A stretch of 64,000 nt of DNA from positions 16,736 to 80,735 of the forward strand of contig JAUSCY010000058.1 in NCBI GenBank assembly GCA_030650995.1, read 5' to 3'. Position 1 is the stretch's first letter; each line of letters begins with the position of its first letter. Made by a program: the position numbers and the translations under genes. The stretch comes from Sheuella sp. Its GTDB lineage: Bacteria; Pseudomonadota; Gammaproteobacteria; Burkholderiales; Burkholderiaceae_B. Shown here one piece after another: positions 1 to 8,859 of this stretch. Below the pieces are notes generated by a model. That model did no database searches, was not told the origin of the DNA, and saw only the letters and a list, made by a program, of their open reading frames with translations.

Positions 1-402
1 CGCAATCGCCGACTTAGCTGTGCCGGCAGCATAGGGCTCGAGATATTTCTTTTTTTGTTCTTCGTTCGCTGTAGACATCAACATATGCAGATTGGGCGAG
101 TCTGGCGGAAACGTAAAGGGAGTGATCGTGCGACCGATCTCTTCATTCAATGCTACGAGTGTCACCGCAGAGAGCCCTGCACCACCGAGCTCTTCTGGTG
201 CGTCGAGTGCCCACAAACCGAGCTCTTTGCATTTTGCATTGAGCGAGGCTTCTTCGTCCTTTGTCAGCGCGAGGTGCTGCCCCTTTATTTCACGCTCGAG
301 CACCGCTTGCTCCAGCGGCATTAATTCCTGGTCAACAAACTTGGCCACCAGATCAACAATCATGCGGGACTCTTCGTCCAGACCATCTATCGCGTTTTGC
401 AT
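1..402 (-). CDS. acyl-CoA dehydrogenase, N-terminal part (cut by window edge)
   Basis: Reading leftward from an ATG at 402 gives an uninterrupted frame of 134 codons to the window edge. The protein begins MQNAIDGLDEESRMIVDLVA and continues with the helical N-terminal domain typical of acyl-CoA dehydrogenases, including LGLWALDAPEELGGAGLSAV and an NEEIGRTITPF segment. Family members are flavoenzymes that put a 2,3 double bond into acyl-CoA and pass electrons to ETF. The catalytic and FAD-binding parts lie outside the window, so the substrate cannot be named. It sits about 84 bp downstream of a crotonase on the same strand, so the two probably form a fatty-acid or aromatic-acid degradation operon. 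Confidence 0.85.
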   Translation of the reverse strand, partial: MQNAIDGLDEESRMIVDLVAKFVDQELMPLEQAVLEREIKGQHLALTKDEEASLNAKCKELGLWALDAPEELGGAGLSAVTLVALNEEIGRTITPFTFPPDSPNLHMLMSTANEEQKKKYLEPYAAGTAKSAIA

Positions 403-486
403 ATCCACAATCTTTTACCTTACGAGTCTGTTTTGATTAAGCACTGTTTTACTTGATGCTGTTTTGACAAGCGCTTCACTTAATAA

Positions 487-1275
487 TTAACTACCTTTAA
501 ATACTGCAGGACGTTTATCACGGAATGCGGTGACCGCCTCTTTGTGATCATCTGTGGAATACATCGCGGCCATGTGCGAAGACGCCATCTCCAGATGTGT
601 ACGCAAATCCATCGAGGCACTCTGACGGGCTGCGCGTTTCATCATCCGCACAGCGAGCTGTGGCTGCGCACTAATCTGTGCCGCCATTTCATATGCACTC
701 GCCATCAGCTGATCATCCTCGACCACTTTATTCACGATCCCCAGGCGCTCCGCCTCATCGGACTCGACCCAGCGTGCGGTCCAGAAAAGCTCCAGAGCCT
801 TGGGCAAACCAACCAATCGTGGCAGATACCAGGTGCCACCGTCGCCCGCGAACAAGCCGACTTTGACGTAAGTTTCCGCGAAACGCGCACTGCGCGCTGC
901 GATACGGATATCACCCATCAGCGCCATATCCATACCAGCACCTGTTGCCACACCGTTGACCGCGACAATCACAGGCTTATCCATCTGCTCAAGCGTCAGC
1001 GGGATGCGGTGCACTTGCTCTGCAAGGAACATCTTACGACTGTAGGCGCTGTCCTCGGTACGGTTTTTCATGTTGCCAACATCACCGCCCGAACAAAAGC
1101 CTTTGCCCGTACCGGTCAGTATCACCACATTCACATCATCGCGCTTCTGGGATTCCTCCAACGCACTAGCCCAAGCCTTGAGCATTTCACTTGTAAAAGC
1201 GTTGTATTTCTCTGGGCGATTGAGTCGAATGGTCGCGATTTTGTCGTGAACATCGAAGACCAGCTGATCAGTCAT
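487..1275 (-). CDS. enoyl-CoA hydratase/isomerase (crotonase) family protein
   Basis: 262 residues, the usual length of a crotonase. The oxyanion-hole segment GFCSGGDV lies near residues 59-66 and the second, GVATGAGMDMALMGD, near 108-122. A good ribosome site (GGAGA) precedes the ATG. Aligned by eye with rat mitochondrial hydratase, the first catalytic Glu (GGGCE) is replaced by Asp at about 116. The second (PEILLG) falls on a Tyr near 136, while an Asp near 145 sits in the GDGG turn. The family also contains isomerases and hydrolases, so hydratase activity is not certain. It is followed on the same strand by an acyl-CoA dehydrogenase, which points to a beta-oxidation-like step. Confidence 0.88.
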   Translation of the reverse strand: MTDQLVFDVHDKIATIRLNRPEKYNAFTSEMLKAWASALEESQKRDDVNVVILTGTGKGFCSGGDVGNMKNRTEDSAYSRKMFLAEQVHRIPLTLEQMDKPVIVAVNGVATGAGMDMALMGDIRIAARSARFAETYVKVGLFAGDGGTWYLPRLVGLPKALELFWTARWVESDEAERLGIVNKVVEDDQLMASAYEMAAQISAQPQLAVRMMKRAARQSASMDLRTHLEMASSHMAAMYSTDDHKEAVTAFRDKRPAVFKGS

Positions 1276-1606
1276 TATTTCTCCGTTTTTTAATTGTCTG
1301 TGCGTTCTTCATGCAGCGCCTCTTAATTTGCCTATTCTAGCGAATGGCGGCATCAGCGCAGTCCAGTGCAAATCTGCTTATTTAGTCGCTGCGATCAACT
1401 CTTTTACGTTTGATATGGTGTCTCGTTGCTGACCGCCAGCAGCATCGGTCCTTGAGTTGCTTGCATTGCGTCCCCATTTTTATGTTTTTTTTCTATTTTG
1501 ACATACTCTTAGTCGCGTCAATCTCAGAGCTATATACAATGCAAGAAATACCAAGTTAAAAATTAAAATAAGCTGCAGCGCTATAAGCTGCAGCACGGAG
1601 ACTCCC
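1276..1606. other. intergenic region without a recognisable gene
   Basis: About 330 bp between the divergent crotonase and Bug-protein genes. It is AT-rich on its right side and should hold both promoters, but no clean -35/-10 pair with normal spacing was found. Two direct copies of ATAAGCTGCAGC lie at about 1568-1593, just before the ribosome site of the Bug gene. They could be an operator half-site pair or chance. No ORF with family resemblance was seen. Confidence 0.4.
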
Positions 1607-2590
1607 ATGCTAAAAGCGATACGATCAACAATTGGTGCCAGCAGCATCGTTCTGTGTACTTTGTTTTCAGGAACTACCCTGGCACAAAATGCTTACCCTA
1701 CTCGCCCCATTACGATCATCGTGCCTTTCGCACCTGGCGGAAACCTTGATGTAACAGCACGAATCGTCGGGTCGGAACTTTCAAAAATTCTAGGGCAACC
1801 TGTTGCCGTAGAGAACAAAGCGGGTGCGGGAGGAGCCATCGGTCACCAGGCCTTAGCGCGTGCAAATCCAGATGGTTACACACTGCTGACTACCGCGAAT
1901 GGCAGCTTTGCCGTGACACCCAGGCTGCAACAAGGTAAACGTCCTTTTGAAGCTAAGGAATTTGCACCGATTGGCATGATCGGCATCACACCACTCGTAT
2001 TAGAAGTCCGTGGCACAGAGAAATTTAAAAACTTCAAAGAATTTTTATCTTATGCAAAAGCCAATCCGGGCAAGATCACTGTCGGGCACTCAGGCAATGG
2101 GACGACTAATCACGTAGCAATCTTGCAACTCGAAGAAGCAGCTGGCATCAAACTCAATATCGTTCCTTACAAAGGCTCCGGACCCGCGCTCTCAGACTTG
2201 CTCGGCGGGCAGATTGATGCGGTCGTTGATCAGCTCCCGAGCTCGATGAGCTACTTAAAGAGTGGCAAGCTCTCGCCGCTTGCCGTGACAACGACTCAGC
2301 GTGCGCCTGACTTGCCCGAGGTCCCAACATTTGTAGAGTCCGGATTGAAAAATTTTGACGTATCCACTGCCTCTGGACTATTGGCACCAGCCAATACGCC
2401 TAAAACGGTAGTTGAGCAGTTAAACAAGGCACTGAATCTGGCACTACAAAATAAAGATGTAGCAGGCCGCCTGGTCAGTCTGGGATCTGCGCCAACGCCC
2501 ATGTCGAGCAAAGAGTTTGGTGAGTTTTTAATGAATGAAGACGCGAAAGCTGAGGCACTGGTTAAACGTGGGGTGCTTGTAGCGGAGTAA
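1607..2590 (+). CDS. tripartite tricarboxylate transporter (Bug/TctC family) substrate-binding protein
   Basis: 327 residues, the normal Bug length. A signal peptide ends at about TTLAQ, followed by the family opening YPTRPITIIVPFAPGG and later VENKAGAGGAIGHQALARA, GYTLL, FAPIGMIG and IVPYKGSGPALSDLLGGQID. These periplasmic proteins bind small carboxylates or related ligands, usually for a TctAB membrane pair. No tctA or tctB is in the window, so it is an orphan Bug protein, as is very common in Burkholderiales. The ligand cannot be predicted. The ATG is preceded by CGGAG. A decayed relative lies at 3005-3374. Confidence 0.93.
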   Translation: MLKAIRSTIGASSIVLCTLFSGTTLAQNAYPTRPITIIVPFAPGGNLDVTARIVGSELSKILGQPVAVENKAGAGGAIGHQALARANPDGYTLLTTANGSFAVTPRLQQGKRPFEAKEFAPIGMIGITPLVLEVRGTEKFKNFKEFLSYAKANPGKITVGHSGNGTTNHVAILQLEEAAGIKLNIVPYKGSGPALSDLLGGQIDAVVDQLPSSMSYLKSGKLSPLAVTTTQRAPDLPEVPTFVESGLKNFDVSTASGLLAPANTPKTVVEQLNKALNLALQNKDVAGRLVSLGSAPTPMSSKEFGEFLMNEDAKAEALVKRGVLVAE

Positions 2591-2610
2591 GCACCCAGGT
2601 TTCCAATATA

Positions 2611-2737
2611 TTCACATCTACTTACAAAATAGTGTGCGAGTAACTTACTCTCTGACGGTGATTACGTATTGTGTTTGCAGGCTAGCGGCCATAGCATCCC
2701 TGTATCGCATTCAACATACCGAACGGAACTAGAGTCA
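2611..2737 (+). repeat. left copy of duplicated upstream region
   Basis: The 127 bp before the pseudogene align colinearly with 4059-4186. The best-kept blocks are TTCACATCTACTTACAAA (2611) against TTCACATTTACTTACAAA (4059), and TACGTATTGT at 2663 against 4111. Both pairs keep the same 52-bp offset, which shows duplication rather than chance. The middle has diverged strongly. Confidence 0.65.
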
Positions 2738-2959
2738 ATGGAAAAACGCGTGCTGACACTTGAAGTTCGAATAGATCAAACAGCAAAATCTATCGATCGC
2801 CCGGATCGTTCGATTGAGGACTTGCGTACGGCCATGGATAAAAAATTCATCCATGTTGAAAAGGTGATCGATCGGAAATTCTGATGGAGCATCAGCATAC
2901 AACTGACTAGCTTGCTAGCCATCATGGCTTTTATGGGTAAGATTGCGCAGATTTACTAG
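2738..2959 (+). pseudogene. inactivated copy of the small coiled-coil membrane protein
   Basis: From the ATG at 2738 the product starts MEKRVLTLEVRIDQTAKSID, closely matching the intact gene at 4187. A TGA at 2882-2884 stands where the intact copy has TGC (Cys). After it, the same frame continues through WSISIQLTSLLAIMAFMGKIAQIY to TAG at 2957-2959, matching the hydrophobic tail of the intact copy. The nonsense change therefore removes the membrane segment. This copy has one complete 11-residue MDKKFIHVEKV-type unit plus a partial one; the intact copy has four plus a partial one. Upstream similarity reaches back to about 2611, so the promoter region was duplicated as well. A short soluble protein could still be made. 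Confidence 0.75.
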
Positions 2960-3004
2960 TGCTGAAATTTTTCAGCACTCCCGTATCCGTTCCATGATTC
3001 AAGC

Positions 3005-3374
3005 TCAAGATCCTGAATCCCGGCTTGCGCTACCCGTCGAGGCATAACTCAATTTACCGGGTTGCTTTTTTGCCAGTGCAATCAGCTCAGATAAAGATTT
3101 CACCTGCAAGCTCGGACCCACTACAAGAACAGCTGGCGACATCATAATTTCAGTGATTGGAGCAAAACTCTTATCTGCATCAAACTTCACATCTTTAAAC
3201 AAGACGCTACTTGAAACTAGCTGGGAGGCGGCGATCAAAAGGGTGTAGCCATCCGGTGCGCTGGTCGCGACGATTTCTGACGCACGATTCGAACTTGCAC
3301 CAGGTTTGTTGTCGACAATAAATGCCTGCCAGCGACAAAGCGAGCATCAATAACCAAAGGAGTTTTTGACTCAT
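3005..3374 (-). pseudogene. decayed Bug/TctC-family substrate-binding protein gene
   Basis: Reading leftward, a signal-peptide-like start (MSQKLLWLLMLALSLAG at 3374) is followed almost at once by VDNKPGASSNRA, which needs a different frame. The first 30-40 residues of the mature protein are missing. The sequence then runs APDGYTLLIAASQLVSSS and SFAPITEIMMSPAVLVV to GKLSYASTG, all classic Bug segments, and ends abruptly near 3030 with an unrelated tail and a stop. The C-terminal half is absent. At least one deletion or frameshift and a 3' truncation are needed to explain it. It lies between the two copies of the coiled-coil gene. Confidence 0.75.
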
Positions 3375-3459
3375 GGCGGCATGACGTTCAATGCTACCGA
3401 TCAATCAGGAGACAGACGCTCCATGATGACCGGTATCGTTGACAATCAACCAGATCAAA

Positions 3460-3897
3460 TTAGAGCTTGTAGGCCTGGCGAGCGATCAGTTTCCATTCGC
3501 CGGCAATAAAGCGCCAAACGTAAATGACATCGATCTCTACATGCACAATCGTACCCTTCGCGCCTGGATCGGTATCGGCCGAGACGTGATTTCTCACTAC
3601 GGCCGTATCACCCTGCATGTGAATGGTTTGTTTGGAGATATCGATGGTTTTAAAAACCGAGCGTTTTTGTACTAACGCATCGATAAATTGCGCCTTATTT
3701 TCGAGACGACCGTTCGAGTGGCCATAGGTCAAATCCGGAATAGCGATTTTATCTAGCTGCTGAGGATCAGCCGACTTGATTGCGGCATTTAAAGTGTCCA
3801 TCGCTTTAGCGACACCCGCCTCAGTTTGCTGAGCCGAAGCATTTGCCCCGACGCTGATGAGCAGGGCCAAACCGAAAAGTTTTATCATGCGAACCAT
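3460..3897 (-). CDS. periplasmic DUF4440 (NTF2/SnoaL-like fold) protein
   Basis: 145 residues: a signal peptide (cut near ANASAQ), then a compact alpha+beta domain with the pattern of DUF4440. This includes MDTLNAAIKSADPQQLDKI, LTYGHSNGRLENKAQFIDAL and the closing strand VIYVWRFIAGEWKLIARQ. The fold is a cone-shaped dimer used by enzymes, ligand binders and tolerance proteins, so no function can be assigned. The ATG has a strong AGGAGA site seven to eight bases upstream. It appears to be a single-gene unit. Confidence 0.8.
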   Translation of the reverse strand: MVRMIKLFGLALLISVGANASAQQTEAGVAKAMDTLNAAIKSADPQQLDKIAIPDLTYGHSNGRLENKAQFIDALVQKRSVFKTIDISKQTIHMQGDTAVVRNHVSADTDPGAKGTIVHVEIDVIYVWRFIAGEWKLIARQAYKL

Positions 3898-4058
3898 ATA
3901 TGTCTCCTGATGTTTTTTTGTTTTAAACGATGATTACAGTATTTATACTCTGCAAAATCGCTATAGCTAATGTAGTACAAGTTTATGTGGGACGGGTCAA
4001 TATGCAACCTAATTTCAGCAATATCCTATATGGCCCACGCTAACCCTATGACCACTAT

Positions 4059-4186
4059 TTCACATTTACTTACAAATTAGTTCCATCCTAATCTTCTTGT
4101 TTGCGTTGTCTACGTATTGTTTTTCAAAGACTGAGCCCATAAGATCAATACGTCACATTCAGCGCACGTAAAGAGCACAAGTAACA
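4059..4186 (+). repeat. right copy of duplicated upstream region
   Basis: Counterpart of 2611-2737, ahead of the intact coiled-coil gene. Conserved blocks at 4059-4076 and 4111-4120 presumably mark promoter or regulatory sequence copied with the gene. No textbook sigma-70 promoter with normal spacing could be picked out. Confidence 0.6.
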
Positions 4187-4507
4187 ATGGAAAAACGCGT
4201 CACCACACTCGAGGTCCGTATGGATCAAACAGCAAAATCCATTGATCGCCTGGATCGATCGATCACGGATTTACGTATCGATATGGACAAAAAATTCATT
4301 CATATCGAAGAAAAAATGGACAAGAAATTTATCCATATCGAAGAAAAAATGGATAAAAAATTTGTCCATTTTGAAGAAAAGATCGATAAGAGATTTGTCC
4401 GGATCGAGGAAATCATCGATCGTAAATTTTGCTGGGCGATCAGCATTCAACTCACAAGCATGCTCGCCATGATGGCGATGATGGGTAAGATTGCGCAAAT
4501 CTACTAA
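4187..4507 (+). CDS. small coiled-coil protein with C-terminal membrane segment and 11-residue repeats
   Basis: 106 residues, very rich in Lys, Asp, Glu and Ile. After an N-terminal helix (to about residue 32) come four 11-residue units, three of the form MDKKFIHIEEK and one IDKRFVRIEEI, then a partial unit IDRKF. The tail from about 83, WAISIQLTSMLAMMAMMGK, looks like a membrane helix. An 11-residue period fits a right-handed (hendecad) coiled coil held at the membrane by its C terminus. Similar short proteins occur in proteobacteria without known function; I do not recognise this one. Its damaged paralogue lies 1.2 kb upstream, and a strong terminator follows. Confidence 0.75.
   Translation: MEKRVTTLEVRMDQTAKSIDRLDRSITDLRIDMDKKFIHIEEKMDKKFIHIEEKMDKKFVHFEEKIDKRFVRIEEIIDRKFCWAISIQLTSMLAMMAMMGKIAQIY
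4283..4429 (+). repeat. 33-bp in-frame tandem repeats
   Basis: Four 33-bp units at 4283-4315, 4316-4348, 4349-4381 and 4382-4414, plus a 15-bp partial unit at 4415-4429. Units 1 and 2 are nearly identical; 3 and 4 diverge progressively. Each encodes one 11-residue coiled-coil turn set, so copy-number change lengthens the rod without breaking the frame. The paralogue at 2738 carries one full unit only. Confidence 0.85.
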
Positions 4508-4522
4508 ACTCGACTTCAGAGA

Positions 4523-4566
4523 AATTGAGCCCCGTCATCGTTGTGTTGAACGGGGCTCAATTTTTA
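4523..4566 (+). terminator. rho-independent terminator after the coiled-coil gene
   Basis: A perfect 13-bp stem (4523-4535 with 4550-4562, AATTGAGCCCCGT) with a 14-base loop, followed by T residues. The AT end of the stem could let it work in both directions, serving ychF from the other side. Confidence 0.85.
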
Positions 4567-4637
4567 TATAAAAAGTGTTGCAGTTTGCAATTCTGTTTAA
4601 AGCTTTTAGCTGCTTGCTGGTCAAGCATTAGAATTAG

Positions 4638-4658
4638 CGTTAAACGTTAAACGTTAAA
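4638..4658. repeat. 7-bp tandem repeat x3 over the ychF stop codon
   Basis: Three exact copies of CGTTAAA; the ychF stop (4647-4649) lies within. One of several such repeats at gene ends in this window. Confidence 0.8.
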
Positions 4659-5738
4659 CAAAAAATTCATCACATCACCATCTTTCACGATGTATTCCTT
4701 GCCCTCGGCGCGCATCTTGCCGGCTTCTTTCGCACCGGCCTCACCCTTGTAGGTCACGAAGTCCTCAAACGCGATAGTCTGCGCACGAATAAAACCACGC
4801 TCAAAATCAGTATGAATCACACCTGCAGCCTGTGGACCTGTCGCGCCAACCGCCACGGTCCAGGCTCGCACCTCTTTTACACCCGCAGTGAAATATGTCT
4901 GTAAGCCAAGCAACTTGAACGCACCACGGATCAGGCGATCCAGGCCAGGCTCCGTCATACCCATATCAGCGAGAAATTCTTTTTTGTCTTCATCTGGCAA
5001 ATCAGCGATTTCTGATTCGATCGAAGCACAGATAGCTACAACAGGGGCATTGCGTGCGGCGGCGTACTCGGTCAAACGGTCAAGCAGAGGATTATTAGTA
5101 AACCCATGATCGCTCACATTACCCACATACATCGCAGGTTTAGCCGTAATGAAACACAAGGGCTGGATCAATGCCATATCTTCGGCGGACAAACCGAGCG
5201 CGCGGATTGGCTGCGCCTCGTTGAGTTGCTTGATGCATTGCTCGAGTACAGCGACGACTTTCTGGGCATCTTTATCACCCGAGCGCGCAGTCTTTTGATA
5301 GCGGATCAGCGCTTTATCAGCGGTCTGCATATCGGCCAATGCCAACTCGGTCTCAATCACCTCGATATCAGCGATCGGATCGACGCGACCGGCGACGTGA
5401 ATCACGTTGTCGTCTTCAAAGCAGCGCACAACGTTCACAATCGCATTGGTCTCGCGGATATGCGAGAGAAACTGGTTACCCAGACCCTCGCCTTTGCTCG
5501 CGCCAGCAACCAGACCGGCGATATCGACAAACTCGACCGTCGCATGCTGGATACGCTCAGGCTTGACGATTGCAGCCAGTGCATCGAGCCGTGGATCTGG
5601 AACCTCGACGATGCCGACGTTTGGCTCGATCGTGCAGAAAGGATAGTTTTCCGCTGCGATACCTGCTTTGGTCAGCGCATTGAATAAAGTTGATTTACCG
5701 ACGTTGGGCAAACCAACGATGCCGCATTGCAGAGCCAT
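4647..5738 (-). CDS. ychF: redox-regulated ATPase YchF (Obg-family)
   Basis: 363 residues, the standard YchF length. The P-loop [18 protein letters not shown] is at about 8-25. The segment [15 protein letters not shown] follows, and the C-terminal TGS-like domain ends with the conserved [17 protein letters not shown]. YchF is a cytoplasmic P-loop NTPase that prefers ATP and binds ribosomes; it is linked to translation quality and oxidative stress. In many proteobacteria ychF follows pth, but here pth is 2.5 kb away with an acyl-CoA synthetase and a CAAX protease between them. The stop codon sits in a 7-bp tandem repeat. Confidence 0.97.
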   Translation of the reverse strand: MALQCGIVGLPNVGKSTLFNALTKAGIAAENYPFCTIEPNVGIVEVPDPRLDALAAIVKPERIQHATVEFVDIAGLVAGASKGEGLGNQFLSHIRETNAIVNVVRCFEDDNVIHVAGRVDPIADIEVIETELALADMQTADKALIRYQKTARSGDKDAQKVVAVLEQCIKQLNEAQPIRALGLSAEDMALIQPLCFITAKPAMYVGNVSDHGFTNNPLLDRLTEYAAARNAPVVAICASIESEIADLPDEDKKEFLADMGMTEPGLDRLIRGAFKLLGLQTYFTAGVKEVRAWTVAVGATGPQAAGVIHTDFERGFIRAQTIAFEDFVTYKGEAGAKEAGKMRAEGKEYIVKDGDVMNFLFNV

Positions 5739-5865
5739 GAGAGTCCCGAAAACTTAAAAATATATTGAAATTCAACAAATGAGGGCTGAACTGAAATCCA
5801 GGTGTATAGAATATAAGTTTAACCGGTCTGCCGCCCTCGACCTAAACCGACTTTCAGCACCTACA

Positions 5866-7446
5866 ATGACTCTTGATGACCTGCTCGCCCGCCCCTTTGG
5901 AACTATCCAGGAACTGGTGGCTTATGCCGCGCAGCAAAAACCAGATCGTCCGGCGATTATCCTTGACACGGCAAAGTCAAATGCCCAGGGTACGGCATCA
6001 TCCATCGTCTCAATCACCTATGCAGCACTTGATACGCAGATCAATCGTGTGGCGGCCAGCCTGCAACGAGATGGCCTGATTCCGGGAGATGCAGTCGCGA
6101 TCTGTGCGGATACCTCGATCGACTATGTCGCGCTTTTTCTGGGAATATTGCGCGCCGGCGGCCTAGTTGTTCCGCTTCCACCCTCAGCCTCAGCAGAAAA
6201 CCTGACCGGTATGCTCTTGAATTCAAAAGCGAAATGGTTGTTTTTGGATCTCGGAGTTGATCAGGCCTGGGGCTTAGCCGCTGCACCCCACCCAGGGCTC
6301 AGACGTATTGCTCTGGACAGCTCTCCTATCGCTCAACCCTGGACGAGCTGGCTCTCGGAGAATGACAAACCAACCTTAGTCAACACGCAGCCATCGTGGC
6401 CGTTTAATCTGATTTACTCGTCTGGCACCACAGGTGTTCCAAAAGGCATCGTTCAACCCTGCGCCATGCGTTGGTCACATATCCAGCGCGCCCATCTGAA
6501 CGGCTATGGTGCAAACACCGTATTACTGACCGCGACGCCACTGTATTCAAATACTACGCTGCCCGCACTGCTCCCTACGCTTGGCATGGGTGGTACCGCA
6601 GTCATGATGGCCAAATTCGATACGCGTAGATATCTGGAGCTCGCACAGCGATACCGCGTCACGATTACCATCCTGGTCCCTGTGCAGTACCAACGACTCA
6701 TGGATGACCCGAGCTTTGACAACTATGACCTGTCGGCTTTCAAGGCTAAATTTTCAACCAGCGCCCCCTTCGCTGCCAAGCTCAAAGCCGAAGTCCTCAA
6801 ACACTGGCCGGGCGGCCTTTCTGAGGTATACGGCATGACTGAAGGCGGCGGACGCTGTCAGCTCGATGCTCACCTGCATCCTGACAAACTTCACACCATC
6901 GGTAAGCCCTCAAGTGGCACCGACATCCGTTTGATCGACGAACAAGGCAACGAAGTCAGCCCGGGTGAGTCAGGAGAAATTGTTGGCAACTCACCCGCAA
7001 TGATGGAAGGTTATTACGGCTTGCCTGAAAAAACACGCGAAGCCGAGTGGTTCGACAAAACAGGTAAACGCTTTATCCGGACTGGTGATATCGCACGTTT
7101 TGATGAAGATGGTTTCTTAATCTTGTCCGACCGGATCAAGGACATGGTGATCTCGGGAGGATTCAATATCTATCCGAGTGACCTGGAGGAGGCGCTTGAC
7201 CAGCACCCTGAGGTCAAGGAATCAGCCGTCGTCGGTGTGTCTTCAAGACAATGGGGAGAAACGCCAGTGGGTTTTGTTGTGTTAAAGCCTGAGGCTCTCG
7301 TCACAACCGAGGAACTACGTAGCTGGGTCAATGCGAAACTTGGAAAAACGCAGCGATTGAGTGGCTTGCAGTTTATAGAAAGCCTGCCGCGTAATGAGAT
7401 CGGTAAAGTATTGAAACGTCAGTTGCGCGAGATATATAGCGGTTGA
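5866..7446 (+). CDS. class I adenylate-forming acyl-CoA synthetase (AMP-binding)
   Basis: 526 residues from the ATG at 5866, with the ATP-grasping motif [11 protein letters not shown] at about 184-194. Later come the A5-like [10 protein letters not shown], the hinge region [21 protein letters not shown] and the C-terminal lysine motif [11 protein letters not shown]. It activates a carboxylic acid with ATP and joins it to CoA; the substrate could be a medium- or long-chain fatty acid or an aryl acid. An in-frame ATG at 5779 would add 29 residues, but those look non-conserved and would leave only 40 bp to the divergent ychF. The 5866 start is therefore preferred, though neither has a clear ribosome site. 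Confidence 0.88.
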   Translation: MTLDDLLARPFGTIQELVAYAAQQKPDRPAIILDTAKSNAQGTASSIVSITYAALDTQINRVAASLQRDGLIPGDAVAICADTSIDYVALFLGILRAGGLVVPLPPSASAENLTGMLLNSKAKWLFLDLGVDQAWGLAAAPHPGLRRIALDSSPIAQPWTSWLSENDKPTLVNTQPSWPFNLIYSSGTTGVPKGIVQPCAMRWSHIQRAHLNGYGANTVLLTATPLYSNTTLPALLPTLGMGGTAVMMAKFDTRRYLELAQRYRVTITILVPVQYQRLMDDPSFDNYDLSAFKAKFSTSAPFAAKLKAEVLKHWPGGLSEVYGMTEGGGRCQLDAHLHPDKLHTIGKPSSGTDIRLIDEQGNEVSPGESGEIVGNSPAMMEGYYGLPEKTREAEWFDKTGKRFIRTGDIARFDEDGFLILSDRIKDMVISGGFNIYPSDLEEALDQHPEVKESAVVGVSSRQWGETPVGFVVLKPEALVTTEELRSWVNAKLGKTQRLSGLQFIESLPRNEIGKVLKRQLREIYSG

Positions 7447-7453
7447 CCCTAGA

Positions 7454-7480
7454 GCGCTTTCAACACGGCGCTTTCAACAC
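7454..7480. repeat. 14-bp tandem duplication between convergent genes
   Basis: GCGCTTTCAACAC occurs twice with a 14-bp period (7454-7466 and 7468-7480), ending five bases from the stop codon of the CAAX protease gene. Confidence 0.75.
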
Positions 7481-7485
7481 AACGC

Positions 7486-8247
7486 TCAAATATCAGTCGC
7501 AAACTGTAAAGCAATAAATGTCACAAGCAATGGCCCCGCATTGAATAGCCCATGCAACAGCATGGCGGACACAATGCCTCGCCTGACACGCATCCAGCCC
7601 AACACTAAGCCGGTGACCCACTGTGGCGCGACCAGCACCACCATCATCCACCAGTCGACCTCTACAAAAATAAAATTTTTGATGTGCACCGCTGCAAAAC
7701 TCAGCGCGATCAAGTGAAACAAATAAGGGAATACTGCACGATAGCGCCTGAGCCACATCCAGGACCAATCCCCCGGACCATTTGAGACGCGGCTCGACCA
7801 CCAGCACATGACGATGGTCGCAGCAAGCAAACAACTTGACCACCAAACCATGCCGTTGAGCAACACAATGACCAGCAAAGGAATCATCCAGAGCGCTTGC
7901 AGGGGTCTGCGCAAGCCAAATCTGAATAACAGCTCCTCCACAACCGGAGCCCAGACGATTGCCTGAAACCACGGCAGATTATTGATATTGATCCGATGCG
8001 TCGCACCGCTCATCTCAAACACAGCAAGGACAATCGGTCCCAAAGCCAGAATGTTAATCAGCCAGAGCATGCCTGCCCAGGCCAATAGTCTTTTGAAACT
8101 AACGGCGGGTATCCAGTCAGCCAGCCAGCCCGAGATAGGCGGAGGATGTGGGAGCGGCCGGGACAGACTGGGATGCCTGATAAACGACAGACAGTCACGC
8201 AGTTGCGCTTTAAAACCCGGATCTGTCAGATCGCCCATCTTATTCAC
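7486..8247 (-). CDS. CPBP (CAAX/ABI) family intramembrane glutamic protease
   Basis: 253 residues with several hydrophobic helices. The diagnostic EExxxR motif is seen as EELLFR at about 104-109; downstream His motifs include VHIKNF and LLHGLFNAG. The family cuts membrane or prenylated peptides, and in bacteria it is also linked to bacteriocin self-immunity. The reading frame opens with a GTG at 8247 that overlaps the pth stop by four bases; an ATG at 8238 is an alternative. The coupling to pth may only reflect co-transcription. Substrate unknown. Confidence 0.82.
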   Translation of the reverse strand: MNKMGDLTDPGFKAQLRDCLSFIRHPSLSRPLPHPPPISGWLADWIPAVSFKRLLAWAGMLWLINILALGPIVLAVFEMSGATHRININNLPWFQAIVWAPVVEELLFRFGLRRPLQALWMIPLLVIVLLNGMVWWSSCLLAATIVMCWWSSRVSNGPGDWSWMWLRRYRAVFPYLFHLIALSFAAVHIKNFIFVEVDWWMMVVLVAPQWVTGLVLGWMRVRRGIVSAMLLHGLFNAGPLLVTFIALQFATDI

Positions 8248-8843
8248 GCGGGGTTATCACGATGCAACTGCATCGTTGCACGTGCAAAGTCACCAGCGAT
8301 AAACAGTGGCATGACCGCACGACAACGCGTAATAGTGGCATCAATTTCGGTTTGTTCGTCACGTCTGGGCTGGTGCAGCACAAAGTCTGCGACTTCTTGC
8401 TGCAGTCCCAGCGTACGGGGATGGCCGATCCCGATTCTCAAACGCCAGAAATTCGGACTCCCGAGGGCCGCCTGAATGTCTTTCAAACCATTATGCCCAG
8501 CGTGCCCGCCCCCCTGTTTGACCTTGACCTGACCTGGCATCAAGTCCAGTTCATCATGCATAACCAGTACCGACTCAGGCGTTAGTTTATAAAATCTCGC
8601 TAAAGCGCCCACACACTGCCCTGAGCGATTCATATAGGTTTGAGGCTTGGCCAGATAAATTTGTTCGGACTGCACGCGAGCCTTGGCTACCATGCCAGAA
8701 AATGACTTTTCAAGCGTAAATGTTGTACGGAAATCATTTGCCAGCTCATCAGCCAGCCAAAAACCCGCATTATGGCGGGTCCGCTCGTAATCCGCCCCAG
8801 GGTTGCCAAGGCCGACGATCAGTTTGATGGAGGAATTAGACAT
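8244..8843 (-). CDS. pth: peptidyl-tRNA hydrolase
   Basis: 199 residues from the ATG at 8843. It opens with [24 protein letters not shown], which holds the conserved Asn and catalytic His, and continues with [20 protein letters not shown] and [15 protein letters not shown]. The enzyme recycles peptidyl-tRNA dropped from ribosomes and is essential in most bacteria. A longer reading from a GTG at 8870 would start inside the stem of the rplY terminator (8860-8894), so 8843 is the better start. The 3' end overlaps the CAAX protease start. Confidence 0.97.
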   Translation of the reverse strand: MSNSSIKLIVGLGNPGADYERTRHNAGFWLADELANDFRTTFTLEKSFSGMVAKARVQSEQIYLAKPQTYMNRSGQCVGALARFYKLTPESVLVMHDELDLMPGQVKVKQGGGHAGHNGLKDIQAALGSPNFWRLRIGIGHPRTLGLQQEVADFVLHQPRRDEQTEIDATITRCRAVMPLFIAGDFARATMQLHRDNPA

Positions 8844-8859
8844 GACTCGATTAGAAAGC

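Noticed and set aside
544..1293. Long open frame opposite the crotonase gene
   Set aside because: It is the antisense of a clearly conserved gene, has no family resemblance and no ribosome site.
1380..1450. Leftward coding remnant before the Bug gene
   Set aside because: A short open stretch ends in a stop near 1380, but I could not match it to any family and the frame is too short to support.
4283..4429. CRISPR-like appearance of regular repeats
   Set aside because: Units abut with no spacers and are in frame within a coding gene.
5106..5687. Open frame of 193 codons opposite ychF
   Set aside because: Antisense shadow of a highly conserved gene.
7493..7972. Second leftward frame of 159 codons inside the CAAX protease gene
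   Set aside because: Out-of-frame shadow; the EELLFR and HGLFN motifs are in the other frame.
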